From Mycogone perniciosa (taxonomy: Eukaryota > Ascomycota > Sordariomycetes > Hypocreales > Hypocreaceae), in the NCBI GenBank assembly GCA_025331125.1, contig JAOALB010000144.1, positions 19,945 to 83,944 on the forward strand: a DNA stretch of 64,000 nucleotides, given 5' to 3'. Numbering within the stretch: position 1 is the stretch's first letter; each line of letters begins with the position of its first letter. The translations under genes and the position numbers were made by a program. Under the pieces are notes generated by a model. The model had not been told where the DNA came from and searched no databases. It was given only the letters and a program-made list of their open reading frames with translations. This document shows, piece by piece, positions 23,339-34,272 of the stretch.

Positions 23339-24159
23339 TGGATGAGTTTATGATGAATGAGTACGTTGATGGCCATGTAAGATGGTGTACGGAGTACAGG
23401 ATTTCTAATAGAATATAATGCGTCGGCGGTTTTGAATAGTAAATGGGAAGATATCACAGCAGCAATGTCTAGCATCAAAGAAACCCATCGTGAGTTGACT
23501 AGAGGAGAGAATGCTGGGGATGGTATCAGCTGTCACAAACAGACGGCACAACAGGACTTTCAAACGGGAAAGGAAAAGGGGGCAATAAAAATACAAGAAA
23601 TAGCAAAAAGGGCAAAAAGAAAAGAGGCCAACTGGGAGTTGAACACATACGCCCGCACCCGGATTTGCACCGAGATCCTTGGCTATCGCCTACACAGGAG
23701 TATAGGAGTCCAACGAGTTGCTATTACTCTATACGGGCTTTTTGCTTTGACCGCTCGACCAGAAGGAAGAGTGCTCTTTGTTGGGAAATACAGCTGTCTG
23801 TTTAGTATTTGAGAGAATGGAGAGTTACGGGAGTGTTTGACAGGTGGTTGAGCTGTCAACGGGCCGTCAGGGGGGACTTGCAGACTACCCTGTATTGATA
23901 TGTGATAATATTCTCCAGACAATCCACGATGAAGTTAAGGGCATCTACTACTTATATGAATAAATTTGATATAATCTATTACTACATCCAATCAGGGAGC
24001 TGTGGAGTTGATTGCCCCCATGCCATATCTTGTTTATGTATAGAGTAAATAATCGTGCTAGGTAAATGGCTCGATAACGCAAGACTAGGAACCTGTAATT
24101 GACAATAATTACCGGGTTTTTATTACCCCCCTTCTGCTCGGAACCTCAAAACAGTCTTT
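23339..24159. other. Intergenic region holding the tRNA candidate
   Basis: Apart from the tRNA-like element, it shows only AT-rich, non-coding sequence and a TGTACGGAGTACAG word near 23,387. Confidence 0.5.
23650..23738 (-). tRNA. Candidate tRNA-Arg(CCT), diverged, with an 18-nt intron
   Basis: Minus strand from 23738 folds as a cloverleaf. The 7-bp acceptor stem is GCCCGTA/TGCGGGC, the D stem GAGT/ACTC, and the anticodon stem TTGGA/GCCAA with one A-G mismatch. The loop is CTCCTA plus A, giving anticodon CCT at 34-36. An 18-nt intron follows position 37 and contains AGG, which could pair with the anticodon as in other split tRNA genes. The T stem is CTCGG/CCGGG. Against full function: the T loop reads TGCAAAT rather than TTCAAAT, and the D loop lacks the GG pair. 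It is either a divergent functional tRNA or a decaying copy. Confidence 0.5.
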
Positions 24160-25980
24160 CTAAGCCATAAAAACCTGATAAAGATATAAATTGGATATAA
24201 TAAATAAGGAGTACGGCACCTGACATCGCCGAAACCTGAAGTCGACTCCCAGGCCAGAATGAAACCAACCCTCACCCACACTTGAAAATGAGAAAATCAC
24301 TCCTCCCTGGATCTTAAACCATAAGAACGCCCATCGACTATCGCCATGATCGAAGCAGACCAGCTTATCCCCTTCCTCATACAAAGAGCTCTCTATGCGA
24401 ATTGTGTACTCCGTATAGGGCAAATCCATTAGGCCCTATGAACAGCCCTCAATGTCCTCTCTGAAACCATCTCGACGTTTCTTCCCCTTGGGTGAAGAAT
24501 CCGCAGTCTCACTGGCATCTTGTTTCCGCCCTTGAATAGGCGTGTTATCCCGTCGTCCAGTGAGTACTCTAGCTGCACCCAGAGAAGTTGGAGCCAGTCA
24601 GTGTGATTAACTGGATGACGACCACGGTACTGAGAATTGGCACATGCAGCCTGTTTGTCATGAAGTGCCACGTTGGGGCAGTTCATATAAAAAAAACCTC
24701 CCCTGACTAGCCCAAGAAGGCACTTTTGCGTACAGTATTGCCGGCCCTGTTGACTACCTCCACGCGATTGTTAAGCCGAATGTTGACTCCCCCGGTTATC
24801 CCGCTCCCCTTCACTGGTTCTTGATCCGAGCGGCGTTGGTGTGTCGGGAAACGGGGCGGATGGAATTGACTGCAGCGTAGCCTCAAAGTCTTCCGACCAT
24901 CTTTCCAGTCCACGACTTTCTCGGATACACCGCTGATAGCATGAGTGTGGTTCTCGAAGACGATACCATGTCCAAGGCCAAATACCCGTTCGACATCCCA
25001 ACCTCTTGGAGTTGGTCTATAATGTATCTGACTGGATCTTCGGCAGCACTGTGAAGGAACCGCCCCAGCGACTTTTCATCCCCCTACCGGCCGCTTAGAG
25101 ATTCTGTTGCCGAGAGTAACTAATCAATGTCTGTTCTCAAAAACATGACTTTCAGGGGGAAAGGTGGCGTAGAGTGCGCCGAATGTGATTCTCTGCTGTT
25201 CCAAGAAGTCGTCCCATGGTTTAAGATTCAGGGCGACCCTGATGTTCCACCATAGTTGTTTGGTTCGTGGGATTTCATGGCCGGCTTTTCTGTTCTGCAA
25301 GGTGGTCAAGTTAAACATTGCGAGGGTTTGTGGTCGAACCTTTCGTCGTCAGGAACACAACTGTCTTATGGGCAGGCTTCCGCTTGCTTATGACATTGTG
25401 ATTAGCCCTTGCCCGCCGGCTAATGGCGTATTGTGTCAGTACCACGGCGCGGTTCAAGTCCTCGAGCGAGAAGAGACCACGGTTGAACAGATTCCATGAC
25501 TGGAATGAACGTGGGCGTTTTGCAATAGGTGATGACAGCATTGACGACTGATCGGACGCTTTCGGAGGAAACATATGTGAACACAATGTCCACATAGTTC
25601 TGAGATATCACTATTGATGAGATGCGCCATTGCTCTCCAGATCTTCTTGTATTATATCTGAAGCTTATAAAGGATTTTGAGATTTCTCTCATGACACACA
25701 TAAGCAGATCCTCTTACAACTCAGTTCGAGATGGTAGTAGCATTTTGCGCAATATAAAACATTGGTCCTTCGGTGAATCTGTGTTTCATTGAGGTATTCT
25801 GTCCGACTGCTCTGGAATATGCCCTGTCTCGACGAACACCTTAGATCCAAGGATGAGCTCTGCTCCCTGAATAGCTCTGCTTCGTCGTCGAGTGAGTATA
25901 TAGGCCAAAATCCTAACACCTAGAACAATACTGCTTTGCCCGGTAGAGGGTGATCTGCTTTGCCTTCTCGGATTTCCCAA
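24160..25980 (-). pseudogene. Decayed coding remnant, family not recognised
   Basis: On minus, stretches with protein-like composition follow one another in different frames, separated by stops and frame changes. From 5' to 3' they include a frame near 25,960 (GVRILAYILTRRRSRAIQGA) and one near 25,680-25,480 (QNYVDIVFTYVSSESVRSV, then CKTPTFIPVMESVQPW). Next are one near 25,480 (LFSLEDLNRAVVLTQYAISR), one near 25,310 (MFNLTTLQNRKAGHEIPRTK), one near 24,680 (DWLQLLWVQLEYSLDDGI) and one near 24,425 (MDLPYTEYTIRIESSLYEEG). I could not join them with splice signals. This reads as one old gene broken by several indels. The family is unknown to me. Confidence 0.4.
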
Positions 25981-28275
25981 TTCTTCTCTCGTTGAGGGCC
26001 ATGACCAGACAAGACTTTGATCCGTCGTTCGTATTCGCTCTGAATGTGGGGGTACAGTTTCTTCCTGTTCTATTTGTTTAGGTTATCTCGGTGTGACTCC
26101 AAGCCGGTCCTTTTGACGCTATCGACATGTGACTGCCGTTCTTCGGCCGCCTTGTATGACTTGGGAAAACACCCAACGAATCTGAATCAGTCAGAAATTA
26201 GAAGCTTATCAGAACCTCGCCTATATGTAGGCCGTTTCTGGCGGCCTTTCAACGACAAGCGATTGGTCACCAAGGAACTATCGATGAGTAATAACGAATG
26301 TGAAGAGCTGGTCTCGGGAAGGTCGTAATGATCAAGTAGTACTCGTACTCAAGAAGAATAATTATGGCTAATGGAAAGTGACGCTAACGCAAAGTTTCGT
26401 ATAGTCGTGGAGGGTGCTAGATATGTATGTATCTGATGCCAGAGGGAGTTGAGGAGCTATTCAGGAGTAAGCAAAACAAGCAGTTCTCCACTGTGGCTGG
26501 GACCGCCACCTCGTTTGGTTGGCAGCCACATTGAAGCAGAGTTCGAGGCCATGAAAGCACTGGAATTTGCGGATCGATACGGAGTACTGTTCTGTCAGTG
26601 GGAAGCATTTTCGAGCGAGCCGCGATACCACTGTTTAAAGACATGTCCTTTAATAGGCGCTCTTTAATAGGTGGTCTTTAATAGGTACACGATAACGGCG
26701 ACTCTTGTATCCACAGTCATGCAGTCCATACGGAGTACATACGCGCTCTTTATGTATGCACGAGAGGTTCTGCATATTTAAAAAAATTTAATCAGTACGA
26801 GTACTCCGTACTTCGTAGTGCGAACAAGGAAAAAGAAAAAAAGTCCAGGCTTGGCAATTGGTGTGAGCGAGGTGCAGGTGATGGATTGGTGGGGCATGAC
26901 GTTTCGTAGTGGGCTACAGAGGGGCAGCTCTTTTGGACAGAGGGGCTTTGGAGGGGTAATGATAGCGGCATAGGCCTGGACGCCCTGATTGCTTTGTTAC
27001 TATCGCCAGAGGAAGCCAAGAGGCCAAGAAACCGCGGGAGAAGATTAATGAAACCCAGTAATAATTGAACATCTTCTGGCATGATTTGTGCTGCCAAGTC
27101 CACGATCAATCGATCATCAGGACATCGAGATCCTCCCACAAAGATATCACCGCCTTTCTCCTCCCTACGTCTGACTCACGCCGTCGTCCAGGTGCCTATG
27201 ATGAAACCCAAACATAGCGGAGTGTTGGGCTAAATCAGGCGTGCCGCCAGTGTGTGTGGATGCGGCGGAGGTTGGGCAGAGAGAGAGAGAGCTCAGCCAG
27301 TTTCTTTGAGACTTTTGGGCCGAAAGCGAGCGTTTTTTTCGCCCCTCGTCTTGTTTTGTTACATCGTGATCCCCCACGTGTGATGTGAGGTCCATATCTT
27401 TTTGCTCTTTAGCGCCTGCTAAAAGTAAAATATCTACAAAAAAAATAGGACGTAGGGAGTACGAAGCAGACGATGAGGCATAGACAAGATGTCGAATACA
27501 TGTGGTCCGGGGTCGGGACTGGCGGTGGGTACAGCGAAGCTGAGAGAGCTTGAGAGCAGCAATCATCTTGTCTTCTGATGGTTGGCCGCTTTAGGCCCTC
27601 GCCCTCCATGGATGTTTGGATAACCGTCCGGGTCCTCTCAACAAGCTGCCGCATGGATGAAACGGGAGTGGAGGGGCAGCGCATAGTCGCGGCATCAAGT
27701 AATACTACTCCGTAGTACTCCGTCTGTGGCAGTATTCGTATTCAGCTGTGAACGAGATATTACGGCTTCGTACGATCAAAGCAAATAATAACAATCATAT
27801 CTATTGCATACTAGGCAGGTAGACGTAGTAAACGTAAAATTGCACTGGAAAAAATCTGCCAGTTGTGACTCCTGCCCGCACACTCAATTGTTCGTCCAAA
27901 TCATCGTGGCGGTACTTTATGCAGTCAAGGTACAAACCGCGTCGTCTGATTGGCCAGCTAACCACATCCCACACACATCGAGCTGGCGAGGAGAAAATCC
28001 TGCAAGCAAGTGCGAGGGCCAGAGTGGGCCAAGGTCCAAAAAAAAAAGGTGGAAGAGAAAAAAAAAATTCCTCTGCGGCGCTTGTTAGGGCTAGGCCAGC
28101 CGATTGCCTGTTGCCCCTCCTTGGTCGCTCGCTGGTTGCCCCGCGCACGCGTTCAGTGCACACCCCACCCCCTCCCACCACCCACCACCTTTTAAATCTC
28201 CTCCTCCCACCACCTGCTTGCGGATTTTCCTCTTCTTTTGCTTCCTCGTCTCGCATACCCGGTTCAAGCATCCGA
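25981..28275. other. Gene-poor region upstream of tef1
   Basis: Contains dispersed TACGGAGTAC words (near 26,577, 26,729, 26,797 and 27,700), a 14-bp tandem repeat at 26648-26689 and, from about 28,100, the pyrimidine-rich tef1 promoter with a TTTTAAAT element near 28,190. No other gene is supported. Confidence 0.5.
26648..26689. repeat. Tandem repeat, three 14-bp units (CTTTAATAGG core)
   Basis: CTTTAATAGG recurs at 26648, 26662 and 26676 with exact 14-bp spacing; the last four bases of each unit vary (CGCT, TGGT, TACA). Confidence 0.8.
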
Positions 28276-28285
28276 CCTGCGAATT

Positions 28286-28363
28286 GTATGTGCTCCCTCA
28301 TCCTCATCCTCATCCTCTTCCATCAACACCTTCGACGCAGCTACTGACTTCCATCGTCTACAG
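28286..28363 (+). other. tef1: Probable 5'-UTR intron of tef1
   Basis: GTATGT donor at 28286, CTACTGAC branch at about 28341 and CTACAG acceptor ending at 28363. It lies about 57 bp upstream of the tef1 ATG. Leader introns are common in highly expressed fungal genes. Confidence 0.6.
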
Positions 28364-28420
28364 TCGTTCTAGTACAGAACATTCAAACAGCTTCCACGCT
28401 ACATCCACACATCCGTCAAA

Positions 28421-30446
28421 ATGGGGTATGTTGGCTTCCCGAGAGGCATCACAGCTTCTGTCCCGCCTCAGCAGCGGGCGGCTTCATTCATGGCTTTGAT
28501 ACTGACTGCCTCTACAGTAAGGAGGACAAGACTCACATCAACGTGGTCGTTATCGTACGTATCTCCCCGCTCTTACCGCACTCAAGGCCTTGCTTGCTGA
28601 CTATTTTGACTCTAGGGGTGCGTAATCCAATGCCATCGACACACTCGACCGATTTCATACTGACATCTACAACAGCCACGTCGACTCCGGCAAGTCGACC
28701 ACCGTGAGTGGCACCCCTCATCGTCTTGCCCCGCCTGCTTCTGGCAACGCGGGGTATTGTGAACACAGAAACTGACCAGAAATCATAGACTGGTCACTTG
28801 ATCTACCAGTGCGGTGGTATCGACAGACGTACCATCGAGAAGTTCGAGAAGGTAAGACTCCTAATTTTGCTCCCATCCGCGCACAATTTTTTTTTGGGGG
28901 GGGGGGTTGTTCAAAAATCCCTTTGCCCTCCCTCGATACTCTCTACCCCTCCTTTCGATGCAGTGAAAATTTTTGGCGATTCATTGTCGAGTGGGGTTCG
29001 CACTTGTGACTACCCCGCCAATGTAGCCATCAATTTTTACTACCACTGGAGTCTTCGCCTCACTGCCCCTTGACGCTCGTCGTCCTTACGCGGTCTTGTC
29101 ACATCATCATTTCATCGATGCTAATCATGTCGGTCTATAGGAAGCCGCCGAACTCGGCAAGGGTTCCTTCAAGTATGCGTGGGTTCTTGACAAGCTCAAG
29201 GCCGAGCGTGAGCGTGGTATCACCATCGACATTGCCCTCTGGAAGTTCGAGACTCCCAAGTACTATGTCACCGTCATTGGTACGTCGTTGCTCCCAAATC
29301 TCACCCCACCTCTTCTGCTGGCTAACCATCATTGAAGACGCTCCCGGCCATCGTGATTTCATCAAGAACATGATCACTGGTACCTCCCAGGCCGATTGCG
29401 CTATCCTCATCATTGCCGCCGGTACTGGTGAGTTCGAGGCTGGTATCTCCAAGGATGGCCAGACTCGTGAGCACGCTCTGCTCGCCTACACCCTGGGTGT
29501 CAAGCAGCTCATCGTTGCCATCAACAAGATGGACACTGCCAACTGGGCCGAGGCTCGTTACCAGGAAATCATCAAGGAGACCTCCAACTTCATCAAGAAG
29601 GTCGGCTTCAACCCCAAGTCTGTTGCCTTCGTCCCCATCTCCGGCTTCAACGGTGACAACATGTTGACTGCCTCCACCAACTGCCCCTGGTACAAGGGCT
29701 GGGAGAAGGAGACCAAGGCTGGCAAGTCCACCGGAAAGACCCTTCTTGAGGCCATTGACTCCATTGAGCCCCCCAAGCGTCCCACGGACAAGCCCCTCCG
29801 TCTTCCCCTCCAGGACGTCTACAAGATCGGCGGTATTGGAACGGTCCCTGTCGGCCGTATCGAGACTGGTGTCCTCAAGCCCGGCATGGTCGTTACCTTC
29901 GCTCCTTCCAACGTCACCACTGAAGTCAAGTCCGTCGAGATGCACCACGAGCAGCTCCCTGAGGGCAACCCCGGTGACAACGTTGGATTCAACGTGAAGA
30001 ACGTCTCCGTCAAGGAAATCCGCCGTGGCAACGTCGCCGGTGACTCCAAGAACGACCCCCCTCTGGGTGCCGCCTCTTTCACCGCCCAGGTCATTGTCAT
30101 GAACCACCCCGGTCAGGTCGGCGCTGGATACGCCCCCGTCCTTGACTGCCACACTGCCCACATTGCCTGCAAGTTCGCTGAGCTCCAGGAGAAGATCGAC
30201 CGACGAACTGGTAAGGCTGTTGAGGCCTCCCCCAAGTTCATCAAGTCTGGTGACTCTGCCATCGTCAAGATGGTTCCCTCCAAGCCCATGTGCGTTGAGG
30301 CTTTCACTGAGTACCCTCCTCTGGGCCGTTTCGCCGTCCGTGACATGCGTCAGACCGTCGCTGTCGGTGTCATCAAGGCTGTCGAGAAGGCCGCTGCTGG
30401 TTCCGGCAAGGTCACCAAGTCCGCTGCCAAGGCCACCAAGAAATAA
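28421..30446 (+). CDS. tef1: Translation elongation factor 1-alpha
   Basis: Seven coding exons: 28421-28425 (ATGGG), 28518-28554, 28616-28617 (two bases, GG), 28676-28703, 28789-28851, 29141-29279 and 29338-30446. Joined, they give 460 aa, the standard length. The GTPase motifs are GHVDSGKST (residues 15-23), DAPGHRD (G3) and NKMD (G4). The switch I/II region, domains 2 and 3 and the Lys-rich C-terminus (KVTKSAAKATKK) are canonical. The protein delivers aminoacyl-tRNA to the ribosome in the cytosol. Codon use is strongly biased to C-ending codons, as expected for high expression. Intron 5 (28852-29140, 289 nt) is the long 5' intron used in fungal phylogenetics and carries a T9G11 homopolymer pair. 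The 2-nt exon is required: without it, the codon for Gly15 is lost and the frame breaks. Confidence 0.98.
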
Positions 30447-31031
30447 ACGATACCCATCATCAAACCTGATGTTCTGGGCCCTCGTGAGGTTTCTCCAGTG
30501 GGGCATAATGTACTCACTTCTACGACGACACGATCTATGTTGCTAAGCATGAGAACTCGACTTAGTCTCGAGGCACACTAATGAGAGGATGGGAATAGGG
30601 TTCCATCAGGGTATCTCAGGTTGTGCAAAACCAAAAAATAGAGTAGAAGTGAATTCATGACTTCAAAAAAGCACCATATTTCGTGAATGTGCTGTTTGAT
30701 GCCAATGTGATGTGTGACTTGATTAACACGTGCCCAATTCGTAACTTGCCTGGCTAGTACTGGCTTGCGTTTAGATATGATGTCGCTCTGCCTCCGAACT
30801 TGTATGTCCTAGGTATTACTGGTGTTGTCGCCGTATCACTCACTGTCTTTATATTAGAATGAATAATTTGCCTTTGAATAGGTAGTGAGAGTCATCTATT
30901 TGTATATACCATGCTGATGTTACAATATTCATAACTTATTTTACAAAGATGGGGGAAATTGGTAGATAGTAGGGTCATCGTTTAGGACGAGTTGATCTGT
31001 TGGGTCAACTGCTAACTCTATGTTCCTTTGA
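30447..31031. other. Convergent 3' region of tef1 and sls1
   Basis: 585 bp between converging genes, presumably both 3' UTRs. AT-rich; no coding signal. Confidence 0.5.
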
Positions 31032-33934
31032 TCAAGTAGATTCCTTTTGGTCGGGTTCTGATAGAGGGACAGGAGGGCCGGTATCGGGTGACTCTGTGGT
31101 TTCAAGGGTAGCTTCAACCTCTTCACTGCTACTCGAGTCTGTTGAGTTTTGTTGGTCTTGTTGCGCCGGCTCTTGTGAACTCCCATCTTCCTCAGGGGAA
31201 GAGAGAGGAGTGTTTGACTCCTCTGGCTCTTGGGGAGAAGGAGATTCTTCCTCTCCCTCTACGAAGTCTTCATCTAGCATGTCCAAGCTGAACTGCTCAT
31301 CGGACCTCTCCTGCATCAATTGATACCCCTCATGCCACGAGAAGTGCTTCCCCGTGGCAATCTCCTCCACAAGCTCTAAGAAACGGGCTTTCTCATCCTT
31401 GTTGGCGAGAGGCTGTTTCTGTTCGTCTTCAGGTTTGGCTTCAAGGGAAAGTTCCTGTCTTTGACCGCCGTGCTGGCCTGCTTCGATGCTGCTGTAGCGT
31501 AATGTGTGGCCTTGCCACTCCACTTGGACGGTCTGGTGGATTTCTAGGCCCATGAACATGTATGGGACATTGACGGTGGCGGGTCTACCACGTTTCGATA
31601 ACCACCGGTTTGGAATAGAGAATGTTGTTTGGCTAGGTGTTCGGAGGCGGCCTTCTAGGAGGTTGAACTCGGAGACGGCGAGGAAGTCTTTTAGTGATTG
31701 CTGGTTGACGTCGAGGGGGTGTAGAGCGTGCTGAGAAAGGCGGACGTCTACATTCTCACTTGGCAGCAGAAGGTAGTTGGTGTGCCAAGGCTCAACGCTG
31801 TGTAGAGTTGAGTTGGGTGGAACGGAGAAGTTGGAGAGATCGGTATCAGGATCCACGGGAAGTCGGAGACGAATTTCGGGAATTCTACCCTTGGATCCTG
31901 GGGCGTGGGATGGATTGGGGGCAAAGTTGAGAATAATGGCTGTATGCCGAATGACGGGCTTGTCTTCGACTGTGATGGCTATCAAGGCCGCCGGGTGTGG
32001 GACAACGGGAGAGAGAATACGGCGATGCTGTTCCATGTTCGTCTTTTGCGCCTTGTCATGGAGAATGTGTCCAAACGTCGCGACGATGCGGTTTTCTGTC
32101 TTGGATCGATCTGTGGTCGCAGACATCGCGGGTAGTGAAATCTCATCTGAGAACCGGACCGAAGCATCGTTTTCTGTCGAGGCCCCTCCAATGGGGGTCA
32201 CGTATCTGGACCATTTCCCGAACTTGTCCCTCCATGACATGCTCCTCCTTTCTCTTTGATGGCTCACAAAGACGCCGCCTTTGGCCGTTTTGTCTTTCGA
32301 TGGAGTGATGATCTGGACAGTGCTTTCCAACTCTGGCGTTCGCCGTGCCATGAGTAACCGTAAGACGATGTCAGCAGGGCTTTCAGTCTGTCTTGCAGCG
32401 TAGTCTTGCTCAGTTACAGCGGCGTGGGATCGGCCATCATCCGCCAGCCAAGAGATTTCAAGTTCCTAGTTCTGTTAGCATCTGACATGGAATTGGGCAT
32501 GGAGGAAATAGAAATCATACAGCAATCCCTTCGTTATGGCGGATAACGGTCTTGGTTATTCGACCGAGCTCTTCCAGCACTTCAGGAAGAAGGTCTTTAT
32601 CCTTTACATGGTGTACAGATATCTTTTGAGACGCAATCGACTGTAAAATTTCATCTAGACGGGCAAGAATGACGGGTATTGTTGACCTTGGTGCGTAAAT
32701 ATCCATTCTAGATTCATCTAAATCCAGGGATATTCTTTCTCGATTGGATTCGTACAACAATTCAGCTTTGAGCGTTCCGAGAACTGGACTGAAGGGTTCT
32801 TCAAAAATAGAGCCGTAAGCAACACAGCGCATCTCATTGTGGAGAAATAAACTTACTGGAGATGAGGTCAAAGACTCTGGGACGAAGCCAGACCATCTTC
32901 TCGCCTAGACCTTCCATTTGCTCTTGAACTTCTAGGTTCCAGGCTGTTTGCAGGATCTTGATGGATGCGCGCTGCTTCAGCGTGAGAAGTTGCCAATTGA
33001 AGTGATCCGGCTTAGCAGCCTGCCACGGCTCTTCCTTAATAATCCATTCATGGCTAGACGTCTCAGGCATCTCCCCGTTGTTCTTCGAGAGCTTCTGTAC
33101 AAGGTAATGGAGAAGTTGATCATACAAAAACCCATCAACAAGCGTATTCGTCAAGTCATCAAAGTCCTTCATGCGTAGTATCGTTGTATCAATCGGTCGT
33201 AGCTCATCAATGTTCTTCATGGCTTCTGCTAGGGCCTCCTCTTCCGTTTCCTCCCCCTCCTCTCGGATCAGACTCTCCAACTGGAGTTCGAATGGAGCTG
33301 CCGGCACTTCCTCTTCTATCATGCGACTGGGTCTCTTGGCTCTCTTCATTTTGTTTGGATTTTTGATGACGAGCGCATCGATGGGCCTCCCCAGCGCATT
33401 AATACCAAGGCCTTTGTGGTCTATGAATTCGTCGCGAAAGGTTTGCTCGGGCTCGATCTCGGTCTCAGGAAGTTCGTTGGTGGGTTGTTCGTTTGATGTG
33501 GACAGTTCCGGCTCCTCTGCCAAAGACTCTTCTTTCGTAGCCTCCGTATCCGTATCCGGAATGCCCTCATCCGCCTTTGGAGGTGCCTCTATCTCTTTTC
33601 TGGGGTTTAATGCCCGATGAGGGAGCTCTTTGATGGTTGCATTCTGGGATCCATGCTTGCCCCCCTTGCTGCGTTGACCCCGTTGCCATTGACCCGACTT
33701 CCTTAGTTTTCGTGACTGTTTGGCAGACTCTTTGGATGCGCTCTCATCAAGCCTTCCCGATATCAGCGCCTCTATCTTCTCTTTGCTCTGAATGACCGGA
33801 TCGGAGGGATAGGAGCGGTGCCGCACCCATCTCGTCTGGTGGGGTGAAGTGCACGCAGTGATTGCTCGACTTGTTGCTAAGCCGAGCCGACATGTAAGAC
33901 ATATGCGCGGCACGCATGCCGCTCTCGAAAGCAT
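31032..33934 (-). CDS. sls1: Sls1-like mitochondrial inner-membrane-bound regulator
   Basis: Three exons on minus: 33934-32857, 32798-32521 and 32465-31032; 929 aa. Both introns (58 and 55 nt) have GTAAGT/GTATGA donors and AG acceptors. The N-terminus (MLSRAACVPRICLTCRLGLA, Arg-rich, no acids) is a mitochondrial targeting sequence. The middle shows RPIDTTILRMKDFDDLTNTL and a long mixed alpha/beta region across the exon 1-2 junction, as in SLS family proteins. The C-terminal 90 residues are a Glu/Ser-rich disordered tail. Yeast Sls1 binds the matrix side of the inner membrane and couples mitochondrial transcription to translation. The assignment is by overall pattern; there is no short catalytic motif to verify. 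Confidence 0.75.
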
Positions 33935-34080
33935 AGAGAAAACGAAGTTGGAGGAAACCCAGGAGAAGATGCGAATGCAATGTGACGGGACTTATCTATA
34001 GGTAGCTCATGGAGAGTGTTGTACATACTACTAGGTAGTAGTCCTAATACTATCTCAAAGCTCTTCAATTTTGCGCGATA

Positions 34081-34105
34081 TGCCTTATCGATAAGCGATA
34101 AGGCA
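34081..34105. promoter_or_regulatory. Perfect 10-bp inverted repeat made of GATA-factor sites
   Basis: TGCCTTATCG at 34081-34090 and CGATAAGGCA at 34096-34105 are exact inverse complements with a 5-nt spacer (ATAAG). Each arm holds a CGATAAG site, matching the HGATAR consensus of fungal GATA regulators. Function is inferred from the motif and position. Confidence 0.5.
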
Positions 34106-34123
34106 AGTAATTTAGTGGTTATT

Positions 34124-34152
34124 TGGACGCGCCACAGTGACAGTCGCGTCCA
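34124..34152. promoter_or_regulatory. 8-bp inverted repeat with ACGCG cores
   Basis: TGGACGCG (34124-34131) and CGCGTCCA (34145-34152) are exact inverse complements. ACGCG is the core of the MBF/MCB-type G1-S element. That would suit nse3, a genome-stability gene, but this is motif-level inference only. Confidence 0.35.
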
Positions 34153-34272
34153 TTTTCAGGGTCCCCTTCATGACTGAGCCCACGTCGCACAAGAAAAAGA
34201 CGATCTGAATTGTTATTGGTCGCGCGACTTTGTGAATGCGCCCAAGACAGAACTTCATCCAGTTTATTCATC

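Larger units (their letters stand above)
33935..34272. promoter_or_regulatory. Bidirectional promoter of sls1 and nse3
   Basis: 338 bp between divergent start codons. Contains the two inverted repeats listed separately, a GTCGCGCGAC palindrome near 34,220 and a TACTACTAGGTAGTAGT tract near 34,026. Confidence 0.6.

Noticed and set aside
29322..30506. 394-codon open frame on minus opposite tef1
   Set aside because: Antisense of a strongly codon-biased gene; Gly/Leu/Val/Asp-rich with no domain. Such mirror frames are a known by-product of EF-1alpha codon use.
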